This document shows, in pieces, positions 1-7,750 of a DNA stretch of 28,526 nucleotides. The notes under the pieces are model-generated. The model was not told the origin of the DNA, did not search any database, and saw only the letters and a program-made list of their open reading frames with translations. Each line of letters begins with the position of its first letter. Position 1 is the stretch's first letter. Source of the DNA: Sulfurovum sp. (GTDB lineage Bacteria > Campylobacterota > Campylobacteria > Campylobacterales > Sulfurovaceae); contig JALVGO010000200.1 in the NCBI GenBank assembly GCA_027029065.1, positions 1 to 28,526 on the forward strand, in the 5' to 3' direction. The translations under genes were made by a program, and so were the position numbers.

Positions 1-858
1 ACACTCTTTGAGGTTGGGATGCCCGGCGGGCAGATTACGCAGAGCAGTGAGATAGAGAACTACCCCGGATTTTTTGACCATACCAAGACAGGTATGGATT
101 TTATGAATACATGGCAGGATCAGTGTTTTCATTTCGGGCTCAAACATGAGATGCAAAAGGTAGAGCGTGTTGCCAAAACGGGTGAGCATTTTACCGTTAC
201 ACTTGAGAATGGCAGCACAGCAGAAGCGAAAACGGTTATTGTCTGTACGGGAAGTACGCCAAAGCGTGCCGGGTTTAAAGGTGAAGAGGAGTTCTTTGGA
301 CGCGGGGTGAGTACCTGTGCAACCTGTGACGGCTTTTTTTACAAAGACAAGCCGGTGACGGTACTGGGCGGTGGCGACACGGCGCTTGAAGAGGCGATCT
401 ACCTCTCCAATATCGTCTCAGATGTCTATCTTGTCCACAGACGTGATACTTTCCGTGCGGCACCGTCAACCATTGAACGGGCAAAGAGCAAAGAGAATAT
501 TCACTTTGTACTTGACTCTGTTGTTGAAGAGGTGATGGGTGATGCTATGGGGGTAAACAGTGTACGTGTCAAAAACCTTAAAAGCGGTGAAGAGAAGGTA
601 CTTGAGACACCGGGTATCTTTGTCTTTGTCGGGCACAATGTCAACAACAGTGTCCTCAAGGATGAAAACGGCAACTTCATCTGCGATGTCAACGACTGGG
701 GGCAGGTGGTTGTAGACTTGAGTATGCGCACTTCTGTAGAGGGGCTCTATGCAGCAGGTGATCTGCGCATCGAAGCGCCTAAACAGGTTGTCTGCGCAGC
801 TGGAGACGGTGCAACTGCGGCACTACAGGTTATTTCATATATTCAGGAGCAGGCATAA
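1..858 (+). CDS. trxB: Thioredoxin reductase (NADPH, FAD), 5' end missing
   Basis: The reading frame is open from base 1, so the gene begins upstream of the window and the N-terminal FAD-binding glycine motif is not visible. The product would be the flavoenzyme that uses NADPH to reduce thioredoxin in the cytoplasm. Visible family marks are PGGQI near the start, the redox-active CATC (window codons 106-109), the NADPH-binding GGGDTA just after it, the HRRD motif that contacts the NADPH phosphate, and the C-terminal FAD contact YAAGD. The gene ends 2 bases before dapB, so the two are almost certainly co-transcribed. The first in-frame ATG (base 19) is internal and is not the start. Identification is secure; only the start is unknown. 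Confidence 0.96.
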   Translation, partial: TLFEVGMPGGQITQSSEIENYPGFFDHTKTGMDFMNTWQDQCFHFGLKHEMQKVERVAKTGEHFTVTLENGSTAEAKTVIVCTGSTPKRAGFKGEEEFFGRGVSTCATCDGFFYKDKPVTVLGGGDTALEEAIYLSNIVSDVYLVHRRDTFRAAPSTIERAKSKENIHFVLDSVVEEVMGDAMGVNSVRVKNLKSGEEKVLETPGIFVFVGHNVNNSVLKDENGNFICDVNDWGQVVVDLSMRTSVEGLYAAGDLRIEAPKQVVCAAGDGATAALQVISYIQEQA

Positions 859-860
859 AC

Positions 861-1628
861 ATGGTAAAAGTAGGAATTGTAGGCAGTACAGGACGTATGG
901 GGAAACACCTCATAGAAAATACAATGGAAGACGAGGCACTGACACTTGCAGCACTGCATGTGTTTGATGAGTTGAAAACGGATGTACCTGATGATGTACT
1001 CATCACCAACAGCATGGATGCACTGCTTGAGGCGTGTGATGTCATCATTGACTTCTCGGCACCTGTAGCTACCGAAGCACTCTGTGAAGCGGCACTGAAA
1101 AACCCTACCCCGCTGGTGGTAGCAACCACAGGATTTACGGAACATCAACAAAACCTTTTGACCCAAGCAAGCAAAGAGATGCCGGTACTCTACTCATCCA
1201 ACATGTCAGCGGGTATCGCACTGCTCAAGCAGCTGGTAGAGCAGGTTTCTGCGACACTGAAAGACTTCGATATTGAGATTGTCGAGCAGCACCACAGACA
1301 CAAGGTCGATGCACCAAGCGGTACGGCACTGACATTGGCGGAGTTTGCAGCCAAAGGACGCGGGCTTGATCTTGATGAGGTACGCGTCAGCGGAAGAGAT
1401 GGTCAGGTAGGTGCCAGAACAAAAGATGAGATCGCGGTCATGGCACTGCGTGGCGGAGATATTGTCGGACGTCATACGGTCGGCTTTTACAATGACGGAG
1501 AGTTCTTGGAACTTAACCATACCGCAACCAGCAGAGAGACCTTCTCTAAAGGTGCCATTCGTGCAGCGAAATGGCTGGTAGATCAGCCTGCAGGCTTCTA
1601 CACCATCAACGACTGTCTTGGGATATAA
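861..1628 (+). CDS. dapB: 4-hydroxy-tetrahydrodipicolinate reductase
   Basis: DapB reduces the dihydrodipicolinate-level intermediate with NAD(P)H in the diaminopimelate/lysine pathway, which feeds peptidoglycan synthesis. The 255-residue length is normal. The N-terminus has the Rossmann glycine motif GSTGRMG (residues 8-14). The signature EQHHRHKVDAPSGTA lies at residues 142-156 and contains the catalytic His144 and Lys148. The C-terminal half has the usual ALRGGDIVGRHTV stretch. The ATG follows the trxB stop by 2 bases, so translation is probably coupled to trxB. The stop codon is followed at once by a heptamer-repeat element that separates the gene from purF. Confidence 0.97.
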   Translation: MVKVGIVGSTGRMGKHLIENTMEDEALTLAALHVFDELKTDVPDDVLITNSMDALLEACDVIIDFSAPVATEALCEAALKNPTPLVVATTGFTEHQQNLLTQASKEMPVLYSSNMSAGIALLKQLVEQVSATLKDFDIEIVEQHHRHKVDAPSGTALTLAEFAAKGRGLDLDEVRVSGRDGQVGARTKDEIAVMALRGGDIVGRHTVGFYNDGEFLELNHTATSRETFSKGAIRAAKWLVDQPAGFYTINDCLGI

Positions 1629-1631
1629 AAT

Positions 1632-1788
1632 AATGAGGAATGAGGAACTGAAAATGAATGAGGAATTAGGAATGAGGAATGAGGAACTGAGAGGTGCTTA
1701 CTTTGTAAGAAAGTCTTTGTGGATGAAAGCATTGCAAAGCAATGCAAACCGATACTCTTCACTCTTCACTCTTCACTCTTCACTCTTT
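1632..1788. repeat. Composite intergenic repeat: heptamers, hairpins, ACTCTTC array
   Basis: This fills almost the whole dapB-purF gap. The left part (about 1632-1690) is a run of GAGGAAT/GAGGAACT-like units. A short hairpin follows (CTTAC-TTT-GTAAG, 1697-1709), then a perfect one (GCATTGC-AAA-GCAATGC, 1729-1745). The block ends with AAACCGAT and four exact copies of ACTCTTC (1754-1781) plus a degenerate fifth, stopping just before the purF ribosome site. The same architecture, with different hairpin sequence, occurs at 4331-4423. Open frames through it encode low-complexity peptide and are not genes. Confidence 0.85.
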
Positions 1789-1805
1789 TCTCAAGGAGAA
1801 AAGTA

Positions 1806-3176
1806 ATGTGTGCCATCGTTGGTGTATTTGGAGCCAAGAAAGCCTCTACAGTTGCGTACTATTCGCTCTTTGCCATGCAGCACCGGGGGCAGGAGGCAAC
1901 GGGTATCTCAACTGCGAATGGTGAGAAGATCAAGCTGTATAAAAAGCGCGGGATGGTTGCCGATGTTTTTTCTCAGGCGACACTTGACTCACTGGAAGGA
2001 ACCTGTGCGGTAGGGCACAACCGCTACTCTACAGCAGGCAGTGAATCGCAAGGGGATGCACAGCCGGTCTTTGCCAAGTATAAACTGGGTGAAATTTCGG
2101 TCGTACACAACGGTAACCTTGTCAATAAGCATGAGGTACGAAATGACCTTATTGCCAAAGGGGCGATTTTCCAGACCGATATGGACACAGAGAATATCAT
2201 CCATCTGATCGCAAAATCACAGAAGGATTCTCTGGTTGACCGCATCAAAGATATGCTGACACGTATCGAGGGAGCATACTGTCTGGCGATCCAGAGCCGT
2301 TCGAAGATGTTTGTTATCCGTGACCGTTACGGTATCAGACCGCTGAGTCTTGGAAAACTGCCCGAAGGCGGCTGGATCGTGGCAAGTGAAACCTGTGCAT
2401 TCGACCTTGTCGGTGCAGAGTTCGTGCGTGATGTGACACCGGGAGAAATGCTCATTTTTGAAGAGGGCAAAGAGCCTGTCTCTGAGCAGATCTTCGAACC
2501 GGACTATCATCCGTGTGCATTTGAGTATATCTACTTTGCAAGACCTGACAGTATCATTGACGGTAAAAATGTCTACCAGACACGGCTTCAGATGGGGCGA
2601 AAACTGGCAGAAGAAGTACCGGCTGATGTAGATCTTGTCCTGCCGGTACCTGACAGCGGTGTAGCTGCTGCACGCGGGTATGCCGAAGGGCTGGGTGTAC
2701 CGTTTGAGATGGGGATTGTGCGAAACCACTATGTGGGGCGTACCTTTATTGAACCTACACAGGAGATCCGTGATCTGAAGGTAAAACTGAAACTCTCTCC
2801 GATTAAGCATCTTATTGAAGGAAAACGTGTAGCGATCATTGATGATTCACTGGTGCGCGGTACAACCTCACGGCAGATCGTACGTATGCTCAAAGAGGCA
2901 GGGGCGGCTGAGGTGCATATGCGTATTGCAGCACCGGAGATCAAGTTTCCTTGTCGCTATGGGATCGATACGCCTACCAAAGCAGAGCTGATCTCTGCAA
3001 ACTTCAGTGTGGATGAGGTAGCCCAGAAAATTGCAGCTGATTCACTGGGCTTCTTGACAGTAGAGGGGTTGGTCGATGCGCTTGGGCATGACCGCACCTA
3101 TTCGCTTGTCAGTTTTGACGGGAACTACTTTGCCGGAGGTAATGCCCAAACAGTAGGATGTGCCGGAGGATGTTAG
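1806..3176 (+). CDS. purF: Amidophosphoribosyltransferase (glutamine PRPP amidotransferase)
   Basis: PurF makes phosphoribosylamine from PRPP and glutamine, the first committed step of purine synthesis. I place the start at the ATG preceded by AAGGAG (about 1793-1798) because it gives MCAIVGV, exposing Cys2 as the Ntn nucleophile once Met is removed. A longer frame from 1719 only adds repeat-derived residues. The N-terminal class II glutaminase domain has HRGQEATG and the HNRYST region. The C-terminal phosphoribosyltransferase domain has VPDSGVAAARG and the PRPP loop VAIIDDSLVRGTT at residues 342-354. The protein is 456 residues, of the type without a long propeptide. A hairpin directly after the stop probably ends transcription. 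Confidence 0.97.
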   Translation: MCAIVGVFGAKKASTVAYYSLFAMQHRGQEATGISTANGEKIKLYKKRGMVADVFSQATLDSLEGTCAVGHNRYSTAGSESQGDAQPVFAKYKLGEISVVHNGNLVNKHEVRNDLIAKGAIFQTDMDTENIIHLIAKSQKDSLVDRIKDMLTRIEGAYCLAIQSRSKMFVIRDRYGIRPLSLGKLPEGGWIVASETCAFDLVGAEFVRDVTPGEMLIFEEGKEPVSEQIFEPDYHPCAFEYIYFARPDSIIDGKNVYQTRLQMGRKLAEEVPADVDLVLPVPDSGVAAARGYAEGLGVPFEMGIVRNHYVGRTFIEPTQEIRDLKVKLKLSPIKHLIEGKRVAIIDDSLVRGTTSRQIVRMLKEAGAAEVHMRIAAPEIKFPCRYGIDTPTKAELISANFSVDEVAQKIAADSLGFLTVEGLVDALGHDRTYSLVSFDGNYFAGGNAQTVGCAGGC

Positions 3177-3202
3177 AAGGTGCCTTATTTAGGCACCTTT
3201 CA
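3177..3202. terminator. Hairpin terminator after purF
   Basis: AAGGTGCC (3177-3184) and GGCACCTT (3192-3199) form a perfect 8-bp stem around a 7-base A/T-rich loop. It starts on the base after the purF stop. The minus-strand gene ending at 3217 converges on it, so it may serve both directions. The T-tract on the plus strand is short. Confidence 0.75.
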
Positions 3203-3216
3203 AGCAGTGTTACTTT

Positions 3217-3564
3217 TTAGTGAAATTGCTGAAAGTTTTGGGCGGTTATCTCAGGGTATTTTCCCTCTTGAAACTCTTTGACCGCTTCTAACAGTAGTTT
3301 TCTTTCGCTTCCGCAATAGTAAAGTTTGATATTAAGTTCCATAGCCGCATTGACTGCTCCCGGTCCTGCATGCGGTGTAAGTACCACATCGACATTGCGC
3401 TTTTTGAGTTCATTAAAAATGGCCGGACCGCCTGTTTGTGTGTTTTCTATCACTTCAAGTTGATTGGTCTGATCATCGTAAATACCAAAATATTTCGCTT
3501 TACCCAGTACTTTTGTAATGGCACTCTCTTCTTTGTTCATCTTAAACGGTGCAGCATATTTCAT
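3217..3564 (-). CDS. NifX/NifB C-terminal domain-like protein
   Basis: This 115-residue protein looks like the dinitrogenase iron-molybdenum cofactor biosynthesis family (RNase H-like fold), as seen in small stand-alone NifX-like proteins outside nitrogen-fixing clusters. Features are an N-terminal MKYAAPF strand, KYFGIYDD, a central GGPAIFNEL helix start, and VDVVLTPHAGPGA followed by IKLYYCG. I chose the ATG at 3564 because AAGGAT lies 7 bases upstream; an in-frame ATG 7 codons earlier has no such site. No nif gene is nearby, so a role in nitrogenase is not implied. It ends against the purF terminator and is probably monocistronic. Family call moderate, function unknown. Confidence 0.75.
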   Translation of the reverse strand: MKYAAPFKMNKEESAITKVLGKAKYFGIYDDQTNQLEVIENTQTGGPAIFNELKKRNVDVVLTPHAGPGAVNAAMELNIKLYYCGSERKLLLEAVKEFQEGKYPEITAQNFQQFH

Positions 3565-3643
3565 TATGTTATCCTTTTTATACATTGATGGTTGTGCATT
3601 ATAGAATACTTTGATTAAAAATGCTTTAGAGACAAGGGCTATC

Positions 3644-4309
3644 TTAGGATTTTCTGTTCTCTTTCTCTTCTATGCCACTCATACCAAATCGACGTGCCAG
3701 TTCCTGTTTGACCCTGTCAGGTGAAATGTCGCGGTAACCAAGACCCACAAGGGTATGGTAAAGCAGATCGGCAGATTCATAGATGACCTGCTCGTCACTT
3801 TCGTGGTCGATGGCATCGACGACTTCCTGTGCCTCTTCTGTGATCTTACTAAGCATCAACGCTTTGTTGTCAAGCAGTTTTTTTGTCCATGACTTTTGCT
3901 CTGCCGATGCGTTTTTGCGCTCAAGTATAGTGTGGTAAAGGGTATCGACCACTCCATAAATAGCATCGGTATCGACCTCTTTGTCCAAGATCACCTTCTC
4001 CTGCATTACGGAGGTAAAGAAGCAGCTTCTGCGTCCGGTATGGCAGGCGACACCGTTTTGTTTGATTTTAAGTATCACTGTGTCTGCATCGCAGTCAAGC
4101 AGCAGATCTTTGACCTCCTGCGTATGCCCGGAGCTCTCTCCCTTTTTCCAGATGCGCTGTTTGGATCGGCTGAAGTAGTGGGCATAACCGGTTGAGAGGG
4201 TCAGTTCGTATGCCTCTTTGTTCATATAGGCAAGCATGAGTACTTCGTTTGTTTGGGCATCTTGTGCGATGGCGGGGATGAGGGGGGTTTTGTTCCAGTC
4301 GATGGTCAT
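3644..4309 (-). CDS. hisIE: Bifunctional phosphoribosyl-AMP cyclohydrolase / phosphoribosyl-ATP pyrophosphatase
   Basis: This fused enzyme carries out the second and third steps of histidine synthesis: HisE removes pyrophosphate from PR-ATP and HisI opens the PR-AMP ring. Residues 1-110 are the HisI domain, with SGHTQ, the metal-binding DCDAD, and GVACHTGRRSCFF. Residues from about 115 form the HisE helical domain, with EEAQEVVDA and YESADLLYH. Total length of 221 is normal for the fusion. The start codon abuts a perfect hairpin whose loop holds the GGA of the ribosome site (4310-4330). The histidine gene stands alone here, away from a his operon. Confidence 0.96.
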   Translation of the reverse strand: MTIDWNKTPLIPAIAQDAQTNEVLMLAYMNKEAYELTLSTGYAHYFSRSKQRIWKKGESSGHTQEVKDLLLDCDADTVILKIKQNGVACHTGRRSCFFTSVMQEKVILDKEVDTDAIYGVVDTLYHTILERKNASAEQKSWTKKLLDNKALMLSKITEEAQEVVDAIDHESDEQVIYESADLLYHTLVGLGYRDISPDRVKQELARRFGMSGIEEKENRKS

Positions 4310-4330
4310 GATAATTTCTCCGAAATTATC
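4310..4330 (-). promoter_or_regulatory. hisIE: Hairpin around the hisIE ribosome binding site
   Basis: GATAATTTC (4310-4318) and GAAATTATC (4322-4330) form a perfect 9-bp stem with a 3-base loop that reads GGA on the gene strand. Together with flanking bases this is GGAGA, the only ribosome-site-like sequence before the hisIE ATG. The stem ends directly against the start codon. This could restrain translation, or it could be the outermost part of the adjacent repeat element, whose other hairpins also have 3-base loops. Confidence 0.6.
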
Positions 4331-4423
4331 AGCGTTTAGCGTTTAGCGTTCAGTGTTCAGAAACAGTAGCTTTTCCTTTGGAAAAGCATACCGAAACTCT
4401 TCACTCTTCACTCTTCACTCTTC
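4331..4423. repeat. Second copy of the heptamer-hairpin composite repeat
   Basis: The left part has AGCGTTT-type heptamers that drift to AGTGTTC (4331-4360). A perfect hairpin follows, GCTTTTCC-TTT-GGAAAAGC (4369-4387). The right part is ATACCGAA and four exact ACTCTTC units (4396-4423), ending 6 bases from the SPFH gene stop. The order of parts, the (A/T)ACCGA(T/A) junction and the count of four ACTCTTC units match the element at 1632-1788. Left heptamers and hairpin stems differ. Plus-strand orientation is the same although the flanking genes run the other way. Confidence 0.82.
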
Positions 4424-4429
4424 ACTGAT

Positions 4430-5524
4430 TTATTGTTCTGCTGAGACAGCTTTTTGTTCTTTGCCTTTGGCATCAACCCAGATGTTTGGTACCGCACCGC
4501 CTGGGGTGAGGAATATCTGGGCATCTTTGTTGACTTTGAGCGCTTCGTTGAACTTGCCTTGTGTATGGATCTGCTCCATCTGAAGCAGTTTGTCTGTCAG
4601 TGACTGGGCAATGATCTGGTTGGCTTTTGCCTGTGCCTGTGCCTCGATGCGGATCTTGTCTGCGTGTCCCTGTGCTTCGATACGTTTTTTCTGTGCTTCA
4701 CCACGGGCGATCTCTGCTTTGCGTTCTGCTTCACGTTTGGCTCTGTCTTTTTGCTGCTCTGCGATCATGACGTTCTGTTTCTCTGCCTGAAGCTCTTCGA
4801 TCTTGGCTTTGATCTTTGGCGGCAGTTCAATGTTTCTAAGCTCTACAGAGTCAAGCTCGACAGGGCTTCCCGGGATCGACTCGACCTTTTTGCGTACGCG
4901 CTCCTGAATCTCTTTGGCGATCTCGGTACGTTTCTGCGGCAGATTCTCCGCGGCATATTTACCAATGACATCACGGACGATCTCTCTTACTTTGGTGTTG
5001 ATGATCTTGTCTTCCCATGCAGTACCCCAGGTTGCAATGGTTTTGGGTGCACTTTCGGGTCTGAGATGGTACTGTACGGCAAGGTCGATATCGACATCCA
5101 GCCCTCTGCTGTCCATGACACGAATGGCGGGATTGCGGCGAAGACCGCCTTCGTAGCGGCTGTAACCGTCACTGAGTATCTGTTTGTTCTCATTGGAGTA
5201 GGTGATCATCCGTACACGGGTATTGACCGGAACGATCTTCTGCAGGATCGGAATGAAGAAGTGCAGTCCGGGTTGCAGCGGCTGCTCTTCAAATTTACCG
5301 GTATTGATCTTGATGCCCACTTCACCGGAGTTGATAATGGCAAAGGGTTTGAGTACAATAAGCCCGAAAACAAGTGCAATGAGCACAAAGATCATGGGGG
5401 CTTTGCTCCCTCCCATATTGTTCAGCGGATTGTTGAAAGACTGATTGTTGTTATCCCCTCCTGAGGGGTTTGGGTTGCTGTTTGGTCGTTTTTTCTTGAA
5501 ATAGTCGTTCATGTCTGCTGGCAT
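4430..5524 (-). CDS. SPFH/prohibitin-family (HflK/HflC-like) membrane protein
   Basis: This 364-residue protein has a hydrophilic Asn/Pro/Gly-rich N-terminus, one transmembrane segment at about residues 43-63, then an SPFH domain (GEVGIKINTGKF, LQPGLHFFIPI) and a long charged coiled coil (about 230-320) rich in Glu, Lys, Ala and Gln. The same layout occurs in HflK and prohibitin-like proteins, which form ring scaffolds that modulate membrane proteases such as FtsH. No protease or HflC partner is adjacent, so an HflK assignment would be over-precise. The ATG at 5524 follows AAAGGA at normal distance. A short hairpin (5554-5568) lies between it and ilvE; both genes face the same way. Confidence 0.85.
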   Translation of the reverse strand: MPADMNDYFKKKRPNSNPNPSGGDNNNQSFNNPLNNMGGSKAPMIFVLIALVFGLIVLKPFAIINSGEVGIKINTGKFEEQPLQPGLHFFIPILQKIVPVNTRVRMITYSNENKQILSDGYSRYEGGLRRNPAIRVMDSRGLDVDIDLAVQYHLRPESAPKTIATWGTAWEDKIINTKVREIVRDVIGKYAAENLPQKRTEIAKEIQERVRKKVESIPGSPVELDSVELRNIELPPKIKAKIEELQAEKQNVMIAEQQKDRAKREAERKAEIARGEAQKKRIEAQGHADKIRIEAQAQAKANQIIAQSLTDKLLQMEQIHTQGKFNEALKVNKDAQIFLTPGGAVPNIWVDAKGKEQKAVSAEQ

Positions 5525-5553
5525 GAGAATCCTTTGTTTTGATGACTCCGTTT

Positions 5554-5568
5554 AGGTGCATGGCACCT
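5554..5568 (-). other. Short hairpin between ilvE and the SPFH gene
   Basis: AGGTGC (5554-5559) and GCACCT (5563-5568) pair across a 3-base loop. There is no strong T-run on the minus strand, so this is more likely a weak attenuator or mRNA-stabilising stem than a full terminator. Confidence 0.4.
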
Positions 5569-5582
5569 TTGGAGACAGTTGA

Positions 5583-6503
5583 TTAGTTGATGTATGTCAG
5601 GTGCTGTATATAGTCAGGGTTTTTACCTGCTACAGCATCAAAATAGGCTGTCTGGAGTTTTTCTGTGATCGGACCGCGTGAACCGCTGCCAATGATGCGG
5701 GCATCAACTTCTCGAACCGGTGTGACTTCTGCTGCTGTACCTGTGAGGAAACACTCGTCTGCAATGTAGATCTCCTCACGGGTAATACGCCTTCTGGTCA
5801 CTTCAATACCCATATCGTTTGCAAGATCAATGACAGTCGCCTGTGTGATAGACTCCAACGCATTGTCGCTTGGCGGTGTGATCAGCTTGCCGTCACGTAC
5901 CATAAAGAAACAGGCACCTGATGCTTCGGCGATGTAACCCTGGTCATCACGCAGCAGTGCCTCATCATAACCGGCTTCGACTGCTTCAAACTTCGCCATT
6001 TGGCTGTTAAGGTAGTTCGCTACCGCTTTAGCCTTGCCCATACCTGAAGTGTTGGGTGTACGTGTCATGGAAGCGATCTTGAGACGGATACCTTTTTTGA
6101 GCCCCTCTTCGCCAAGGTAGGCTCCCCACTCCCATGCAGAGATGGAGACATTGACAGGTGCCTCTTTGTGGTAGAGACCCATAACTCCGTAGCCAAGGTA
6201 GACCAGCGGGCGGATATATGCGCCGTCAAAAAGTTCATTTTCCTGAAGCAGCTTCACCTGTGCTTCCTCAAGTGCTTCGAGTGTGAAAGGGACTTCCATC
6301 AGTGTCATCTTCGCAGAGTTCAGCAGACGCTGTGTGTGCTCTCTGAGTTTGAAGATGGCACATCTTCCGTCAGCTGTCTTGTAGGCTTTTGTTCCCTCAA
6401 TAGCACCGTTTCCATAGTGAAGTGTATGTGTCAGAACATGTACCTTTGCATCATCCCACGGGGTGAGTTCGCCATCCATCCAGATATATTTTGCTTTGTT
6501 CAT
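5583..6503 (-). CDS. ilvE: Branched-chain amino acid aminotransferase
   Basis: IlvE is a PLP-dependent fold-type IV enzyme that moves the amino group between glutamate and the 2-oxo acids of Ile, Leu and Val. The 306-residue length is normal. Family marks are the N-terminal IWMDGEL and THTLHYGNGAIEG, YIRPLVYLGYG, KAVANYLNS with the PLP lysine in the GMGKAKA stretch, GYDEALLRD, EASGACFF and LTGTAAEVTPV near the C-terminus. A GGAG lies 8 bases before the ATG. The gene is followed by the SPFH gene on the same strand after 58 bases and could be co-transcribed with it. Confidence 0.96.
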   Translation of the reverse strand: MNKAKYIWMDGELTPWDDAKVHVLTHTLHYGNGAIEGTKAYKTADGRCAIFKLREHTQRLLNSAKMTLMEVPFTLEALEEAQVKLLQENELFDGAYIRPLVYLGYGVMGLYHKEAPVNVSISAWEWGAYLGEEGLKKGIRLKIASMTRTPNTSGMGKAKAVANYLNSQMAKFEAVEAGYDEALLRDDQGYIAEASGACFFMVRDGKLITPPSDNALESITQATVIDLANDMGIEVTRRRITREEIYIADECFLTGTAAEVTPVREVDARIIGSGSRGPITEKLQTAYFDAVAGKNPDYIQHLTYIN

Positions 6504-6590
6504 ATGTTATGCTCCCAACCCGCCATTTTTTGTAGACGGGTAAAAAATGAATAGAGATATTTTATCGAAATTGTGGTTAATAGGCGGTTA

Positions 6591-6779
6591 TCAGGCAAAT
6601 TTGAGGAAGATGCCGACCAGCAATGAGAGGAAGATAACCATACCGATAAGCAGCACATTATGCCATCTTTTTGGGACATTTACTTTGCGCTCTATCCATT
6701 CGACAATCTTCATAGCCGGGAATGCCATAAAGACAAGCATCACAATGCTGAAGACCAGCGTAATGATAATATCCATCAT
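6591..6779 (-). CDS. Small two-helix membrane protein, function unknown
   Basis: A 62-residue protein with two predicted membrane helices: residues 3-24, and about 42-61 ending at the C-terminus. A positively charged loop (EWIERKVNVPKRW) lies between them. I do not recognise a family. Its ATG overlaps the stop of the upstream gene (6776-7162) as ATGA, the classic sign of translational coupling, which is the main reason to accept such a short frame. With its partner it sits behind a Crp/Fnr-type promoter (dyad 7221-7234), next to the nitric oxide reductase operon. A respiratory or NO-related role is inference only. Confidence 0.7.
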   Translation of the reverse strand: MMDIIITLVFSIVMLVFMAFPAMKIVEWIERKVNVPKRWHNVLLIGMVIFLSLLVGIFLKFA

Positions 6780-7162
6780 GGCTGTACTCCGTAGTAGTTT
6801 TGGATAAAACGGCGTTCATCCTCGTTTTTGATCGGCAGGGAGTGTAGTGTACCGTTGTTGTCAGTAATGAGCAGCGCACCATTTTTGACGGCAAGATGCT
6901 TTTGTCCCCATGCTCTTTCGAGTTGTTCAAACGCTTTGAATACTTCCATATTACTTGGTTTTTCTTTAAACTCGGTATCGGTTTTGCTGCGTATCTCCAG
7001 TCCTCCGAAACGTTTTTCAAAGTAGTAGGGGCTGTACTGCTGAACCGCTTTGTAGATTCTGCTGTTTTTGTGGCTTGGTTTGCTTTCTACAAAGGCACTG
7101 AGCCCAAAAAGAAAAAATCCTATCATCAGTGCCGGCAGCAGATATTTTGAAAATTTACCCAT
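6776..7162 (-). CDS. Membrane-anchored or exported protein, function unknown
   Basis: A 128-residue protein with a hydrophobic N-terminal segment (about residues 7-25) that may be a signal anchor, followed by a soluble domain. That domain contains QQYSPYYFEKRFGGLEI, an FEQLERAWGQ helix and an ITDNNGTLHSLP turn. No heme, metal or catalytic motif is evident and I do not recognise the family. The stop overlaps the next start by 4 bases. A perfectly placed -10-like TATACT (minus strand 7198-7193) lies 22 bases from the Fnr-type dyad at 7221-7234, giving a predicted leader of about 24 bases. Expression under low oxygen or NO is therefore likely, if the promoter call holds. Confidence 0.75.
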   Translation of the reverse strand: MGKFSKYLLPALMIGFFLFGLSAFVESKPSHKNSRIYKAVQQYSPYYFEKRFGGLEIRSKTDTEFKEKPSNMEVFKAFEQLERAWGQKHLAVKNGALLITDNNGTLHSLPIKNEDERRFIQNYYGVQP

Positions 7163-7220
7163 GTTAAAAACCCCTTTTGTTCCCGTTGTGTTAGTATAGA
7201 ACGTTTTTGCTCAGTTTTAC

Positions 7221-7234
7221 TTGACGGATATCAA
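7221..7234. promoter_or_regulatory. Crp/Fnr-type dyad, divergent class II promoters
   Basis: TTGAC-GGAT-ATCAA matches the Fnr-type half-site pattern with 4-base spacing. On the minus strand TATACT (7198-7193) starts 22 bases beyond the dyad. On the plus strand TACACT (7257-7262) also starts 22 bases beyond. Both fit an activator centred at -41.5. Downstream genes are 7162-6591 (minus) and 7293-7658 (plus). The plus-strand -10 is the weaker match. Confidence 0.65.
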
Positions 7235-7292
7235 TGGAGAGAATGGTAAAGTGTGATACACTTCTTACATATTTAATAAAGGGTTGTTGAGA

Positions 7293-7658
7293 ATGAAAAC
7301 ATTTTTCTATCTTGAAGGGGCATATCTTATTCTTGCAGGGATTGTTCTGCTTGTTACACTGTTTGTTACCACCCGGCCGTTTATGTCCAAAAGTGCACCC
7401 AAAAAAGGGTTGAGCGGTGTTTTTCTGGTACTGGCGGTAATGATAGGTGCGCACTACTATATTACGACAGGCAGGATGGCTGAAGTAAAGAGTGCCTTTG
7501 AACAGAACAAACCCATCCTGTGTGAAAGTCGTATGCAGCGTAAAGTCTCTCAAGTGGTACATATCATAAAAGAGAATGACTGGAAGCTGGAGGGAGACAA
7601 CTTTGTCTCTCCTTTCTATGAAAGACCATTTTTCATTGCCCGGTGTATTGTTGAGTAA
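7293..7658 (+). CDS. Two-helix membrane protein, function unknown
   Basis: A 121-residue protein with two membrane helices (about residues 6-25 and 40-58) and a soluble C-terminal domain containing one Cys in KPILCESRMQ and a second in the ARCIVE tail. I do not recognise the family. The start is the ATG at 7293: AAAGGG at 7278-7283 is at proper distance, while the in-frame TTG codons at 7284 and 7287 are too close to it. It is divergent from the 6776-7162 gene and shares the Fnr-type dyad at 7221-7234. It lies just upstream of the nor operon but is separated from it by a fresh promoter. Confidence 0.72.
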   Translation: MKTFFYLEGAYLILAGIVLLVTLFVTTRPFMSKSAPKKGLSGVFLVLAVMIGAHYYITTGRMAEVKSAFEQNKPILCESRMQRKVSQVVHIIKENDWKLEGDNFVSPFYERPFFIARCIVE

Positions 7659-7750
7659 CATACACCTTTTGGCATAAGCAAATCTTCTCAAACTTTTTCA
7701 TCATTTTTACTTATCTAATTCATAAATTATTCTATATTTTCTTCTCTTCC

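Noticed and set aside
1632..1788. Heptamer arrays as a CRISPR array
   Set aside because: Units are contiguous 7-base repeats without unique spacers, and no cas gene is present.
1618..1806. 62-residue plus-strand frame between dapB and purF
   Set aside because: It translates the heptamer repeats and hairpins into low-complexity peptide and has no ribosome site of its own.
2217..2810. 197-residue minus-strand frame inside purF
   Set aside because: PurF motifs on the plus strand are unambiguous and the antisense frame shows no family features.
4664..5464. 266-residue plus-strand frame opposite the SPFH gene
   Set aside because: It is the complement of the coiled-coil repeats; its Cys/Phe-rich composition is not protein-like.
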